Origin: Chromatiales bacterium
GTDB taxonomy: Bacteria > Pseudomonadota > Gammaproteobacteria > SZUA-152
DNA: 6,387 bases
NCBI GenBank assembly: GCA_026999335.1
Contig: JALTPW010001051.1
Location: forward strand, 1 to 6,387
Direction: 5' to 3'
Shown here: positions 1 to 4,785 of the stretch, one piece after another
Position numbering within the stretch: the stretch's first letter is position 1
Layout: each line of letters starts with the position of its first letter
Position numbers and translations under genes: made by a program
Notes under the pieces: generated by a model
Databases searched by the model: none
What the model saw: the letters and a program-made list of their open reading frames with translations, nothing else
What the model was told of the DNA's origin: nothing

Positions 1-373
1 GGACCGCCTTCAAATGATGCGCGGACCTGTCGTACTCGATCACCGCGCCGTCGGCATACACCACCCGATGTCTATCCGGGCGATCGCCCTGTGCCGGGAA
101 TCTGCGCTGGTTGATGGCTCCCAGCACGATGCCTTGCGCCGGATCGCCACTGGGGGAGAGCACCACCACCTGCTCGCCGATTTCAAAAGGCCACCAGCAA
201 TTGTCAGGCCCGGCCCTTAACGCCAGCATGGGCAGCCAGCCCGTCAGCAGATCGCCCACTCGCACCCGGCAAAGCGGGATTGCCCCGCTATAATCGGCTT
301 CCTCGATGCGGCCTATCTTGAGCAGGTTGCCCAGACGCCGGTGAAGCTCGGCGATTTCAAATGCTGTCTCCAC
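1..373 (-). CDS. V: Baseplate assembly/spike protein V, P2 gpV-like (partial, C-terminus beyond window)
   Basis: This gene would encode the baseplate spike protein of a contractile-tailed phage, the trimer at the tail tip that punctures the outer membrane. Only the first 124 residues are visible; the gene runs off the left edge. My translation shows WLPMLALRAGPDNCWWPF (residues 47-64), then GEQVVVLSPSGDPAQGIVLG (66-85) and DGAVIEY (108-114). From memory, P2 gpV has the same order: WLQWLTHRAG...WWAP, GEQVLILAVGG and DGAVIEYEP, so an OB-fold Phage_base_V domain is likely. The missing part should hold the beta-helix spike. The start is GTG at 373-371, because a TGA in the same frame at 382-380 blocks anything longer and GAGGTG lies 7 nt upstream. 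The gene begins 17 nt after the terminator-like gene. Mu gp45 is a more distant alternative. This is not lambda gpV, which is the tail tube protein. Confidence 0.9.
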   Translation of the reverse strand, partial: METAFEIAELHRRLGNLLKIGRIEEADYSGAIPLCRVRVGDLLTGWLPMLALRAGPDNCWWPFEIGEQVVVLSPSGDPAQGIVLGAINQRRFPAQGDRPDRHRVVYADGAVIEYDRSAHHLKAV

Positions 374-380
374 CGCGGGT

Positions 381-386
381 CACCTC
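381..386 (-). promoter_or_regulatory. Ribosome binding site of the V gene
   Basis: GAGGTG lies 7 nt before the GTG at 373. It sits just after the upstream stop codon (391-393) and supports the GTG as the start of V, which has no alternative start nearby in that frame. Confidence 0.75.
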
Positions 387-390
387 ATCA

Positions 391-861
391 CTATCGTTTC
401 CGATGCCGAGAAACACCTGTGTCGGTATCACACCGGAACCATCCCAGGACGGAGCCGCCCACTCGAATCTGCTGCGTCCACTCGATAAGCCAGACATCGT
501 GGCCCTGCATCTCTGGAGCAAAATGGTCCGGGCCCGCTTGTTTCAGTTTGGCCTTGCCCACGTTTTCCAGTGGAAAGTCGTTCGCAAACAGCCAGTGCAT
601 CACCGCCAGAACCAGGCCCCGCTGCACTGCTTGTGCATCCGGCTGGGATTCGGCAACAATGACCCGCGCTTCCCAGTGAGTGATAAGTGCCAACTCACCG
701 GTACCCGGATCAATATCCGGTTCCAGTTCGGCCAGATCCACGAACACAGCGGGCAAGGTCACTTTGTCCATTCGTCGCGGGAAGGGCCCGCATTTCTGTA
801 AACCGGAAATGGAGCCAATGCCTTCGATAATGGATTGGTGAAGCGCTTCTAGCGTGGTCAC
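391..861 (-). CDS. Probable tail terminator protein (lambda gpU-like position and pattern), 156 aa
   Basis: This probably encodes the ring protein that caps the tail tube and joins it to the head. I base this on position (after the Z-like gene, before the first baseplate gene) and on a general pattern. There is an N-terminal helix (residues 2-16), a strand with LPAVFVDL (36-43), then a strand with THWEARVIVAE (61-71), a helix (75-93) and a late strand with VWLIEWTQQIRV (123-134). Lambda gpU has the comparable FPAVAVYL followed by WQAELHIEVFL. The length of 156 aa is somewhat above gpU's roughly 131, with an Arg-rich tail ending SRHRKR. The start is GTG at 861-859, overlapping the previous gene's stop as GTGA, with TGAGGA 7 nt upstream. 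It could instead be a P2 gpR-type or another completion protein that occupies the same place. The gene is certain; the function is moderate. Confidence 0.6.
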   Translation of the reverse strand: MTTLEALHQSIIEGIGSISGLQKCGPFPRRMDKVTLPAVFVDLAELEPDIDPGTGELALITHWEARVIVAESQPDAQAVQRGLVLAVMHWLFANDFPLENVGKAKLKQAGPDHFAPEMQGHDVWLIEWTQQIRVGGSVLGWFRCDTDTGVSRHRKR

Positions 862-1394
862 GCTGTTGTCCTCATCAGGTAGCGTAATTCGTGCTCGAAC
901 AAACGTTCGAAACGGGCCATGGCATGCCGGTCAGCCAGCTGCTCCATGACATCCGCAATGCGTCCGGTAGCGACCAGCTGCACCTCCTGAATAGGCAGGC
1001 GTGATTTACCCTTGCGCCGGAACACCCCGCGATGCCCAGTCGGCATTGTGGCGATAAAGGCACCGTCGAACTGGCGTTTGGCCACCCGGGTGCCGCGCCG
1101 GTTCTGGCGGGGCGTACCCAATTCGGCGGCCTTGATGACACCGGCGGCCTTGCCCAGTGCCACACCGGATTCCGGGTGACTGGCCCTGGCGCGCAGCAGA
1201 ATCAGTCCATTGCGGATTAAGCCCACCCGCACATTGAGCGATTGCGCCGCTTCACGAGCGACGTGGGTGCGCATCCAGCGTGCCGTCTTGTTGAGTGCCC
1301 GAACGGCTGCGGTTCTGATCTGACGCTCACCCGCAGTCAGCGCCGCCTCCCACTCGGCAAGCGGCGGTTGCGGTGTCACAGTGACCGTTAACAT
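858..1394 (-). CDS. Z: Minor tail protein Z-like (tail completion protein), 178 aa
   Basis: This is a tail completion protein of the lambda gpZ family (Prophage_tailZ), which helps make finished tails able to join filled heads. The N-terminal half is helical and basic, with QIRTAAVRALNKTARWMRTH (25-44), like the AINR...R opening of gpZ. The C-terminal half has GAFIATMPTGHRGVFRRKGK (111-130), then SRLPIQEVQL (131-140). Lambda gpZ, from memory, has GAFIQQLKNGRWHVMQR followed by RYPIDVVKI at the same place. Lambda gpZ is 192 aa, so the length fits. I chose ATG at 1394, which follows the preceding stop by 5 nt and has AGGAG 8 nt upstream. An upstream ATG at 1481 would overlap the FII-like gene by 82 nt and add a sequence unlike the family. 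The stop overlaps the next start as GTGA. The protein is strongly basic, as expected of this family. Confidence 0.85.
   Translation of the reverse strand: MLTVTVTPQPPLAEWEAALTAGERQIRTAAVRALNKTARWMRTHVAREAAQSLNVRVGLIRNGLILLRARASHPESGVALGKAAGVIKAAELGTPRQNRRGTRVAKRQFDGAFIATMPTGHRGVFRRKGKSRLPIQEVQLVATGRIADVMEQLADRHAMARFERLFEHELRYLMRTTA
869..874 (-). promoter_or_regulatory. Ribosome binding site for the GTG start at 861
   Basis: TGAGGA sits 7 nt before the GTG, inside the 3' end of the Z-like gene. It supports the GTG start and independent re-initiation at this junction. The 13 nt from here to the start codon nearly match the leader of the internal scaffold start. Confidence 0.7.
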
Positions 1395-1399
1395 CGGGA

Positions 1400-1720
1400 T
1401 TACTCCTGGATAGGCAAGGATTCCGCCGACCAGACCAGATGATGCTGGTCGAGCCGGGGCTCGCTCTCGATGCGGTAGCACCGGCTTAAAACACAGATCT
1501 GGTCTCCGGTGCGCGGCTCCGGCACTTCGTGTACGCGAAATTCCAGTACCGGGTTCTCCGCATGGATGCGGCCTTCGCCCAGTTCATAGAGTTCCTCAGG
1601 CCGTCGGGCGATAACCCGGATGGTCTGAGCCTGACCTGCCTGCGGGCGGTATTCGGCGTCCATGCCCAAATGCCGGAACTGGCTGTCCAGAGTCCGGGCG
1701 AAGCGTGCCCGGACATTCAT
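1400..1720 (-). CDS. Head-tail attachment protein, lambda gpFII-like, 106 aa
   Basis: This probably encodes the small connector protein that binds under the portal complex and forms the docking site for the tail. The evidence is its place between the FI-position gene and Z, its length (lambda gpFII is 117 aa), and its predicted beta-rich layout. It opens with an amphipathic stretch and GMDAEYRP (19-26), continues with TIRVIARRPEELYELGEGRI (33-52), and then LEFRVHEVPEPRTGDQICV (59-77). It closes with YRIESEPRLDQHHLVWSAE (82-100). This last part, meaning 'coordinates, then processed value, then output strand', is typical of phage connector and neck proteins. The start ATG at 1720-1718 overlaps the stop of the upstream gene as ATGA. 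Only a GAGG 1 nt from the ATG is visible, too close to work normally, so translation is probably coupled. Residue-level identity to FII is weak, so the role rests largely on context. Confidence 0.65.
   Translation of the reverse strand: MNVRARFARTLDSQFRHLGMDAEYRPQAGQAQTIRVIARRPEELYELGEGRIHAENPVLEFRVHEVPEPRTGDQICVLSRCYRIESEPRLDQHHLVWSAESLPIQE
1403..1407 (-). promoter_or_regulatory. Ribosome binding site deciding the Z start
   Basis: AGGAG with an 8-nt spacer to ATG 1394. It lies at the very 3' end of the FII-like gene and favours the short form over the start at 1481. Confidence 0.75.
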
Positions 1721-2046
1721 ACCTCTGCCGCCAGTTTCTGATACTCGCCCCAGGCCTGGTCGCGCTCGGCTGCGGTAATGCTTCTGCCAAGCAGATCCTC
1801 AATGGCCCTGACCGTTGGCTTGCCGTCCTTACCGTAAGCGTCCGGCGACAGATCACCAATGGCGTCGACAATCGCCTCGATCAGATCGTCATCCGTCTCG
1901 TCCTTGGGAGAGGCCTTTTCTGCAAGCTCCCTTTCTATCAGTGCTCGCGCCTCATCTGCCGGGAGATTCACCGGCACGCCCGGCGGGACATACTCCATCT
2001 TCTCGGGCGTGCCGACGCGCAGGGTGATATCTGCAACGACTTTCAT
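1717..2046 (-). CDS. Small head-region protein in the lambda FI position, 109 aa; C-terminal HI1506-like segment
   Basis: I do not recognise the full protein. It follows the major capsid gene, where lambda encodes FI, a DNA-packaging accessory protein. Two parts are visible. The N-terminal part (1-44) is predicted strands and a helix, with VGTPEKMEYVPPGVPVNLPA (11-30) before DEARALIERELAE (31-43), a pattern common in short phage proteins that follow capsid genes. A charged linker (45-54, KASPKDETDD) leads to a C-terminal part (55-107) with LIEAIVDAIGDLSPDAYGKD (55-74), GKPTV (75-79) and then IEDLLGRSITAAERDQAW (82-99). That 'L-D/S-x-x-x-GKP-x-V-x-x-L-E-x-x-L-G-x-x-I-T-A-A-E-R-D' pattern is familiar from Mu-like HI1506-type proteins. 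The protein is acidic. ATG at 2046 is 11 nt after the capsid stop, with AAGGGGGTG overlapping that stop. Its function in this phage is unknown. Confidence 0.7.
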   Translation of the reverse strand: MKVVADITLRVGTPEKMEYVPPGVPVNLPADEARALIERELAEKASPKDETDDDLIEAIVDAIGDLSPDAYGKDGKPTVRAIEDLLGRSITAAERDQAWGEYQKLAAEV

Positions 2047-2057
2047 GGTTCACCCCC

Positions 2058-3089
2058 TTAGCGCACTGTCGCACACAGGCAGGCGTTCGGCCGGTAAGGC
2101 ACCACCAGTGGCGCAGACTGCATCAGCAGCCAGCGCACTGCTGGGTCTTCCTCCAGCCAGGACTTGGTGAAATAGCGGCTGGCGCGGTAGCCCGCCTTCT
2201 CATCCTGGATCACGCCGTAACAGCGGGTGCCCTCCAGCATGCCTTGGCTGGCGAGCAGCACTGTGTATTCAGGCAACATGTTGCGTGCCATGCCGTCGTC
2301 ATCGACATAGGTGTCGTTGTAGACCCAAAAATCGAAGTCTCCAACCGACCCTACATAACGCGCCTTGTCATTCGCTTGTCCACGCAGAATCGGGTCGATG
2401 ATCAACGTGTTGGAAGTGCCTCGACGCAGCTCCAGCAGTCGTTCCACCTTTTCGTCAGCCTTGAATACACGCCACGCCAGCGGGTCCATAACAACGGTAC
2501 GTGCCGCAGCCCCTGACTTGATCTGCACCATCCCCGCCCAGTCTTCGATGTCATCGAGTACCTTTACGCCGGCCTCACCCCAGCGGGTGGCACCGGTCAG
2601 TGCCAGCGTCAACGCCGGATCACGCTGGAAGTCGATAATTTGCGTTGGATAGTCCTCACCGGAGACGGTGATCTTGCCGGTACGCAAGGACTCTGCAGCC
2701 ATCACTTCCTCACGACGGGTCAGATTCTCGACCTGATTGGTCAGCGCTCGGTTCAACGCGGCTTCGCGTCGATCCATCGGCTTCAGGTTACCGCCGATGG
2801 TCTCGCCGATCTGGCGCTTTAGCGGAGCATTGGGGTCAAAGCGCCGCTTGTCCTTCACATAGGCGGGCTTGAAGCTACGGGTTTCGAAGCCCTCCGTGGC
2901 AACAACCTTGCCTTCAACCAGGGGCGATACAAAAGGCACCAGGCGAGGCTTGGACTTGTCGATATCGAAGTGGATCTCTTCACTATCCTCGGTTTGAATC
3001 GACGGGAAGAAGGTATCCAGCAAAAAGGACGCTGGACGATCCAGATGCTCGACCACACGGTTGAGCACATGCGTAGAAAAAATATCCAT
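2058..3089 (-). CDS. E: Major capsid protein, lambda gpE-like, 343 aa
   Basis: This is the shell-forming coat protein of the HK97 fold in the lambda gpE family (Phage_cap_E); several hundred copies build the head around the scaffold. The length equals lambda's 341 aa closely. Family features visible in order are the N-terminal arm with FLLDTFFPS (22-30), the FDIDKSKPRLVPFVSPLVEG segment (41-60), the FKPAYVKDKRRFDP stretch (73-86), a long helical part (105-135), SGEDYPTQIIDFQRD (143-157), the VVMDPLAWRVFKAD segment (199-212), and the C-terminal LLMQSAPLVVPYRPNA (321-336). Lambda ends with a similar QSAPLMV. ATG at 3089 has AGGA 7 nt upstream and follows the decoration gene by 19 nt. The stop is 11 nt before the next gene. 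Two cysteines lie near the C-terminus (337 and 339). The separate decoration protein gene next to it fits a lambda-style shell. Confidence 0.95.
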   Translation of the reverse strand: MDIFSTHVLNRVVEHLDRPASFLLDTFFPSIQTEDSEEIHFDIDKSKPRLVPFVSPLVEGKVVATEGFETRSFKPAYVKDKRRFDPNAPLKRQIGETIGGNLKPMDRREAALNRALTNQVENLTRREEVMAAESLRTGKITVSGEDYPTQIIDFQRDPALTLALTGATRWGEAGVKVLDDIEDWAGMVQIKSGAAARTVVMDPLAWRVFKADEKVERLLELRRGTSNTLIIDPILRGQANDKARYVGSVGDFDFWVYNDTYVDDDGMARNMLPEYTVLLASQGMLEGTRCYGVIQDEKAGYRASRYFTKSWLEEDPAVRWLLMQSAPLVVPYRPNACLCATVR

Positions 3090-3108
3090 GAGTAATTCCT
3101 ATTGCTGG

Positions 3109-3492
3109 TTAAGCCTGGTTGTTGCGAAGAAAGAGTGAGCGCTGACGAAAACCTGTGGCGACGGTTTCTAGCGTATGCCCCGCACCCAGCGTCAAGGCGC
3201 GGGCGTTGAACTCACCGGCGAAGTAGACGTGCGCCTGTACATCACCGGTGGTGGCATCGACAGGCTCCGCCAAAATGGCATCGGGCTCTTCCGAACCGTC
3301 ATTGGCGCCTGCATCACTGAGCTGGTAGAAGCCATTTGCCGCAATACGGCCAAGGACCGCGCCTTGCGGCAATGCTGTGCCACCGGTCACCGTCACGATT
3401 CGGCTGATGCGTGGAAATTCGCCAGCAATCAAATTGTCTGGCGTGTGCGCACCTTGATCGGTAAAACCTTCTGCAATGCCTGGAAGACTCAT
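3109..3492 (-). CDS. D: Head decoration protein, lambda gpD-like (HDPD family), 127 aa
   Basis: This encodes the decoration protein that adds as trimers to the outside of the expanded head and stabilises it against DNA pressure. The typical pattern is visible. A flexible N-terminus holds HTPDNLIAGEFPRISRIVTV (16-35), then a strand region LPQGAVLGRI (41-50) and FYQLSDAGANDGSEEPDAIL (55-74). AEPVDATTGD (75-84) follows, then VYFAGEFNARALTLGAGHT (89-107), and the C-terminus is RSLFLRNNQA. The 'GS-x-x-P-x-AIL' and 'Y-x-x-GEFN-x-x-AL' signatures are those I recall for this family. Lambda gpD is 110 aa. The start ATG at 3492 overlaps the scaffold stop as ATGA and has AAGGAGG 6 nt upstream, the best ribosome binding site in the window, which suits a protein needed in hundreds of copies. 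The stop lies 19 nt before the capsid start. Confidence 0.93.
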   Translation of the reverse strand: MSLPGIAEGFTDQGAHTPDNLIAGEFPRISRIVTVTGGTALPQGAVLGRIAANGFYQLSDAGANDGSEEPDAILAEPVDATTGDVQAHVYFAGEFNARALTLGAGHTLETVATGFRQRSLFLRNNQA

Positions 3493-3935
3493 ACTGCACC
3501 TCCTTGAGAGAATCGGGCGATACGTTTAGCCACTGCTTCGGCGTCATCCTCCTCATGCTCGCCGCCGTCGGGATCAATGGCCGGGTTGTTGACCGAGGCC
3601 ATGGCCTGTTCAAACCCGGTCACGGAAGCCGCTGTTTTCACCTCGGCCTTAGTCGGTGCGGCCTCCAGTGTCGCCAACGCCATCTCGGCAGCCATGTCAG
3701 TGGCAAAAGCCAGATGTTGCGCGAGCTGCTCGCGCCCCTTGGCGGCATCGGCCGCGATAATGGCACCGATGCGCTCGCGTTCCTGTTGACGTCCCTGGCG
3801 TACACCTTCCTCCATCGCTTCATCGCGGCCTTCGGCTTTGATGCTTTCCACCAATTGCGGATGGTCGGCCTTCAGGGAATCAAGACTGAGCGTTTGCAGA
3901 TTCGGGGCCTCAGCCTTGTGGTTTTTGTCAGTCAT
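3489..3935 (-). CDS. nu3: Internal scaffold protein (lambda Nu3-like), in-frame start within the protease gene, 148 aa
   Basis: The C-terminal part of the protease gene should also be made alone from an in-frame ATG at 3935 (residue 283 of the fusion). The resulting 148-aa scaffold guides capsid protein assembly and is removed during maturation. The evidence is a clear TGAGGA 7 nt before the ATG, with the start MTDKNHKAEAP lying just after the protease domain. Lambda has the same arrangement: Nu3 starts in frame within C, and the sequence there begins MTKETQ. Downstream, RIGAIIAADAAKGREQLAQH parallels lambda's RIMGILNCEEAHGREEQAR. The product is charged and predicted helical, with an acidic region near its C-terminus. 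Sequence evidence for use of this start is good, but protein production is inferred. Confidence 0.82.
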   Translation of the reverse strand: MTDKNHKAEAPNLQTLSLDSLKADHPQLVESIKAEGRDEAMEEGVRQGRQQERERIGAIIAADAAKGREQLAQHLAFATDMAAEMALATLEAAPTKAEVKTAASVTGFEQAMASVNNPAIDPDGGEHEEDDAEAVAKRIARFSQGGAV

Positions 3936-4781
3936 GTTGCTGTCCTCAAGTGCTAGAAATGGAGAACCCCGCTCTTGAGCGGGGTTCTGAAACGGGTTAA
4001 TGCTGCTGATAGTCTTTTCGAGGCTGCCGACCTTGTCGGCCAGCCCCTGTGTGACAGCATGTTTGCCGATAAACACATCGCCGCCACCGAAATCCCGAAC
4101 GACCGTCGGCGGATCGACCCCGCGATGCCGGGCGATGGCTTCAATGAAGACGGATGCCAGATCATCGATGCGTGACTGCAGCCTGACTTTCCCCTCGTCA
4201 CTGTTTGGATCTAGACGCTTATAGGGGCTTTGGGATGAAACGATCTCGACAGTGTTCTCGCCTTTGCCCCCTCGATACACGGCAACGACACCGATGGATC
4301 CCAACGAAGACGTTTCGGAGACGACAACTTCATCGCAGGCCGAGGCAATCCAGTAGGCACCGGAGGCTGCGTCACCCGAGGTATAGGCGATGATAGGCTT
4401 GGTGCCGCGCGCCTCGAAAATCATATTGGCAAACTCGGCGCAGCCATTGACCTCACCCCCAGGCGAATCGATATCCAGCACAATGCCTTTGACCTCCGGG
4501 TTATCCAGTGCGGTCATGAAATCCTTGGCGAGAATCTCGTAACTGGAGGCCCCGCTGATCGCCGTGAACAGATTGGCATAGCGAAACAGAGGCCCTACCA
4601 CAGGGATGATAGCCACCCCGTCCCGAATTTCGCTGACATAGCTGTTGTCCAGCTCGCGGCCAAGCCGGGCCGATACGGCCTCAATGGTCTCGTTCTGGCG
4701 CGTGGCGATCGTTTGAATGTTATTCAATGCCGATTCGGTAATCGCCCAGGGCTCACCGGTCGCATGGTTCCAGAATTTCAT
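3489..4781 (-). CDS. C: Capsid maturation protease (S49/SppA-like) fused to scaffold, lambda gpC-like, 430 aa
   Basis: This protease trims the scaffold and probably itself inside the prohead before DNA packaging. Residues 55-260 match the S49 (SppA/ClpP-type) fold: GVAIIPVVGPLF (55-66), VKGIVLDIDSPGGEVNG (97-113), and TSGDAASGAYWIASACDEVV (134-153). The likely nucleophile is Ser140 in AASGAY, and Lys188 in SPYKRL is the likely general base, 48 residues later, comparable to the Ser147-Lys199 spacing I recall for Bacillus SppA. SSLGSIGVVA (158-167) is also typical. The C-terminal part (283-430) is the scaffold, with a charged helical stretch (301-340), a linker near TLEAAP (371-376), and an acidic run (407-415). 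Lambda gpC shares this order. I prefer ATG 4781, 4 nt after the portal stop, over ATG 4832, which would overlap the portal by 47 nt. Its ribosome binding site is weak, so it is probably coupled to the portal. The stop overlaps the decoration start. Confidence 0.92.
   Translation of the reverse strand: MKFWNHATGEPWAITESALNNIQTIATRQNETIEAVSARLGRELDNSYVSEIRDGVAIIPVVGPLFRYANLFTAISGASSYEILAKDFMTALDNPEVKGIVLDIDSPGGEVNGCAEFANMIFEARGTKPIIAYTSGDAASGAYWIASACDEVVVSETSSLGSIGVVAVYRGGKGENTVEIVSSQSPYKRLDPNSDEGKVRLQSRIDDLASVFIEAIARHRGVDPPTVVRDFGGGDVFIGKHAVTQGLADKVGSLEKTISSINPFQNPAQERGSPFLALEDSNMTDKNHKAEAPNLQTLSLDSLKADHPQLVESIKAEGRDEAMEEGVRQGRQQERERIGAIIAADAAKGREQLAQHLAFATDMAAEMALATLEAAPTKAEVKTAASVTGFEQAMASVNNPAIDPDGGEHEEDDAEAVAKRIARFSQGGAV
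3499..3505 (-). promoter_or_regulatory. Strong ribosome binding site of the decoration gene
   Basis: AAGGAGG, a near-perfect match to the 16S anti-Shine-Dalgarno, lies 6 nt before ATG 3492. It fits high expression of the decoration protein and is stronger than the sites of the neighbouring genes. Confidence 0.8.
3943..3948 (-). promoter_or_regulatory. Internal ribosome binding site for the scaffold
   Basis: TGAGGA inside the protease reading frame, 7 nt before ATG 3935. It is stronger than the site of the protease itself, so scaffold should be made in excess over protease-scaffold fusion, as assembly requires. Confidence 0.8.
3963..3988. repeat. Perfect 12-bp inverted repeat (hairpin) inside the protease-scaffold gene
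   Basis: The arms AGAACCCCGCTC and GAGCGGGGTTCT are perfectly complementary, separated by only 2 nt. The RNA would form a GC-rich stem-loop (11 bp with a 4-nt loop). It lies in the coding region between the protease domain and the scaffold, ending 14 nt upstream of the scaffold ribosome binding site and 27 nt upstream of its ATG. No U-run follows on either strand, so a classic factor-independent terminator is not supported. A role in mRNA stability or in controlling scaffold initiation is inference. Confidence 0.8.
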
Positions 4782-4785
4782 AGGG

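Noticed and set aside
705..720. Short inverted repeat CCGGAT/ATCCGG with a 4-nt loop
   Set aside because: Only 6 bp of stem, within a coding region, and unsupported by any neighbouring signal.
361..801. 146-aa plus-strand open frame opposite the terminator-like gene
   Set aside because: It is antisense to a gene with its own ribosome binding site and coupled start; no family resemblance.
1395..1481. Longer start of the Z-like gene at ATG 1481
   Set aside because: It overlaps the FII-like gene by 82 nt; ATG 1394 has a good AGGAG site and gives a family-like N-terminus.
2273..2284. Perfect 12-bp palindrome GCAACATGTTGC in the capsid gene
   Set aside because: A 12-bp palindrome is expected about once or twice by chance in a window of this size, and it lies in conserved coding sequence.
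3504..3956. 150-aa plus-strand open frame opposite the scaffold
   Set aside because: It mirrors the scaffold coding sequence; its Cys/His/Leu-rich composition is typical of an antisense shadow.
3963..3988. Hairpin as a factor-independent terminator
   Set aside because: No T-run follows the stem on either strand, and on the minus strand it lies within a gene that must be read through.
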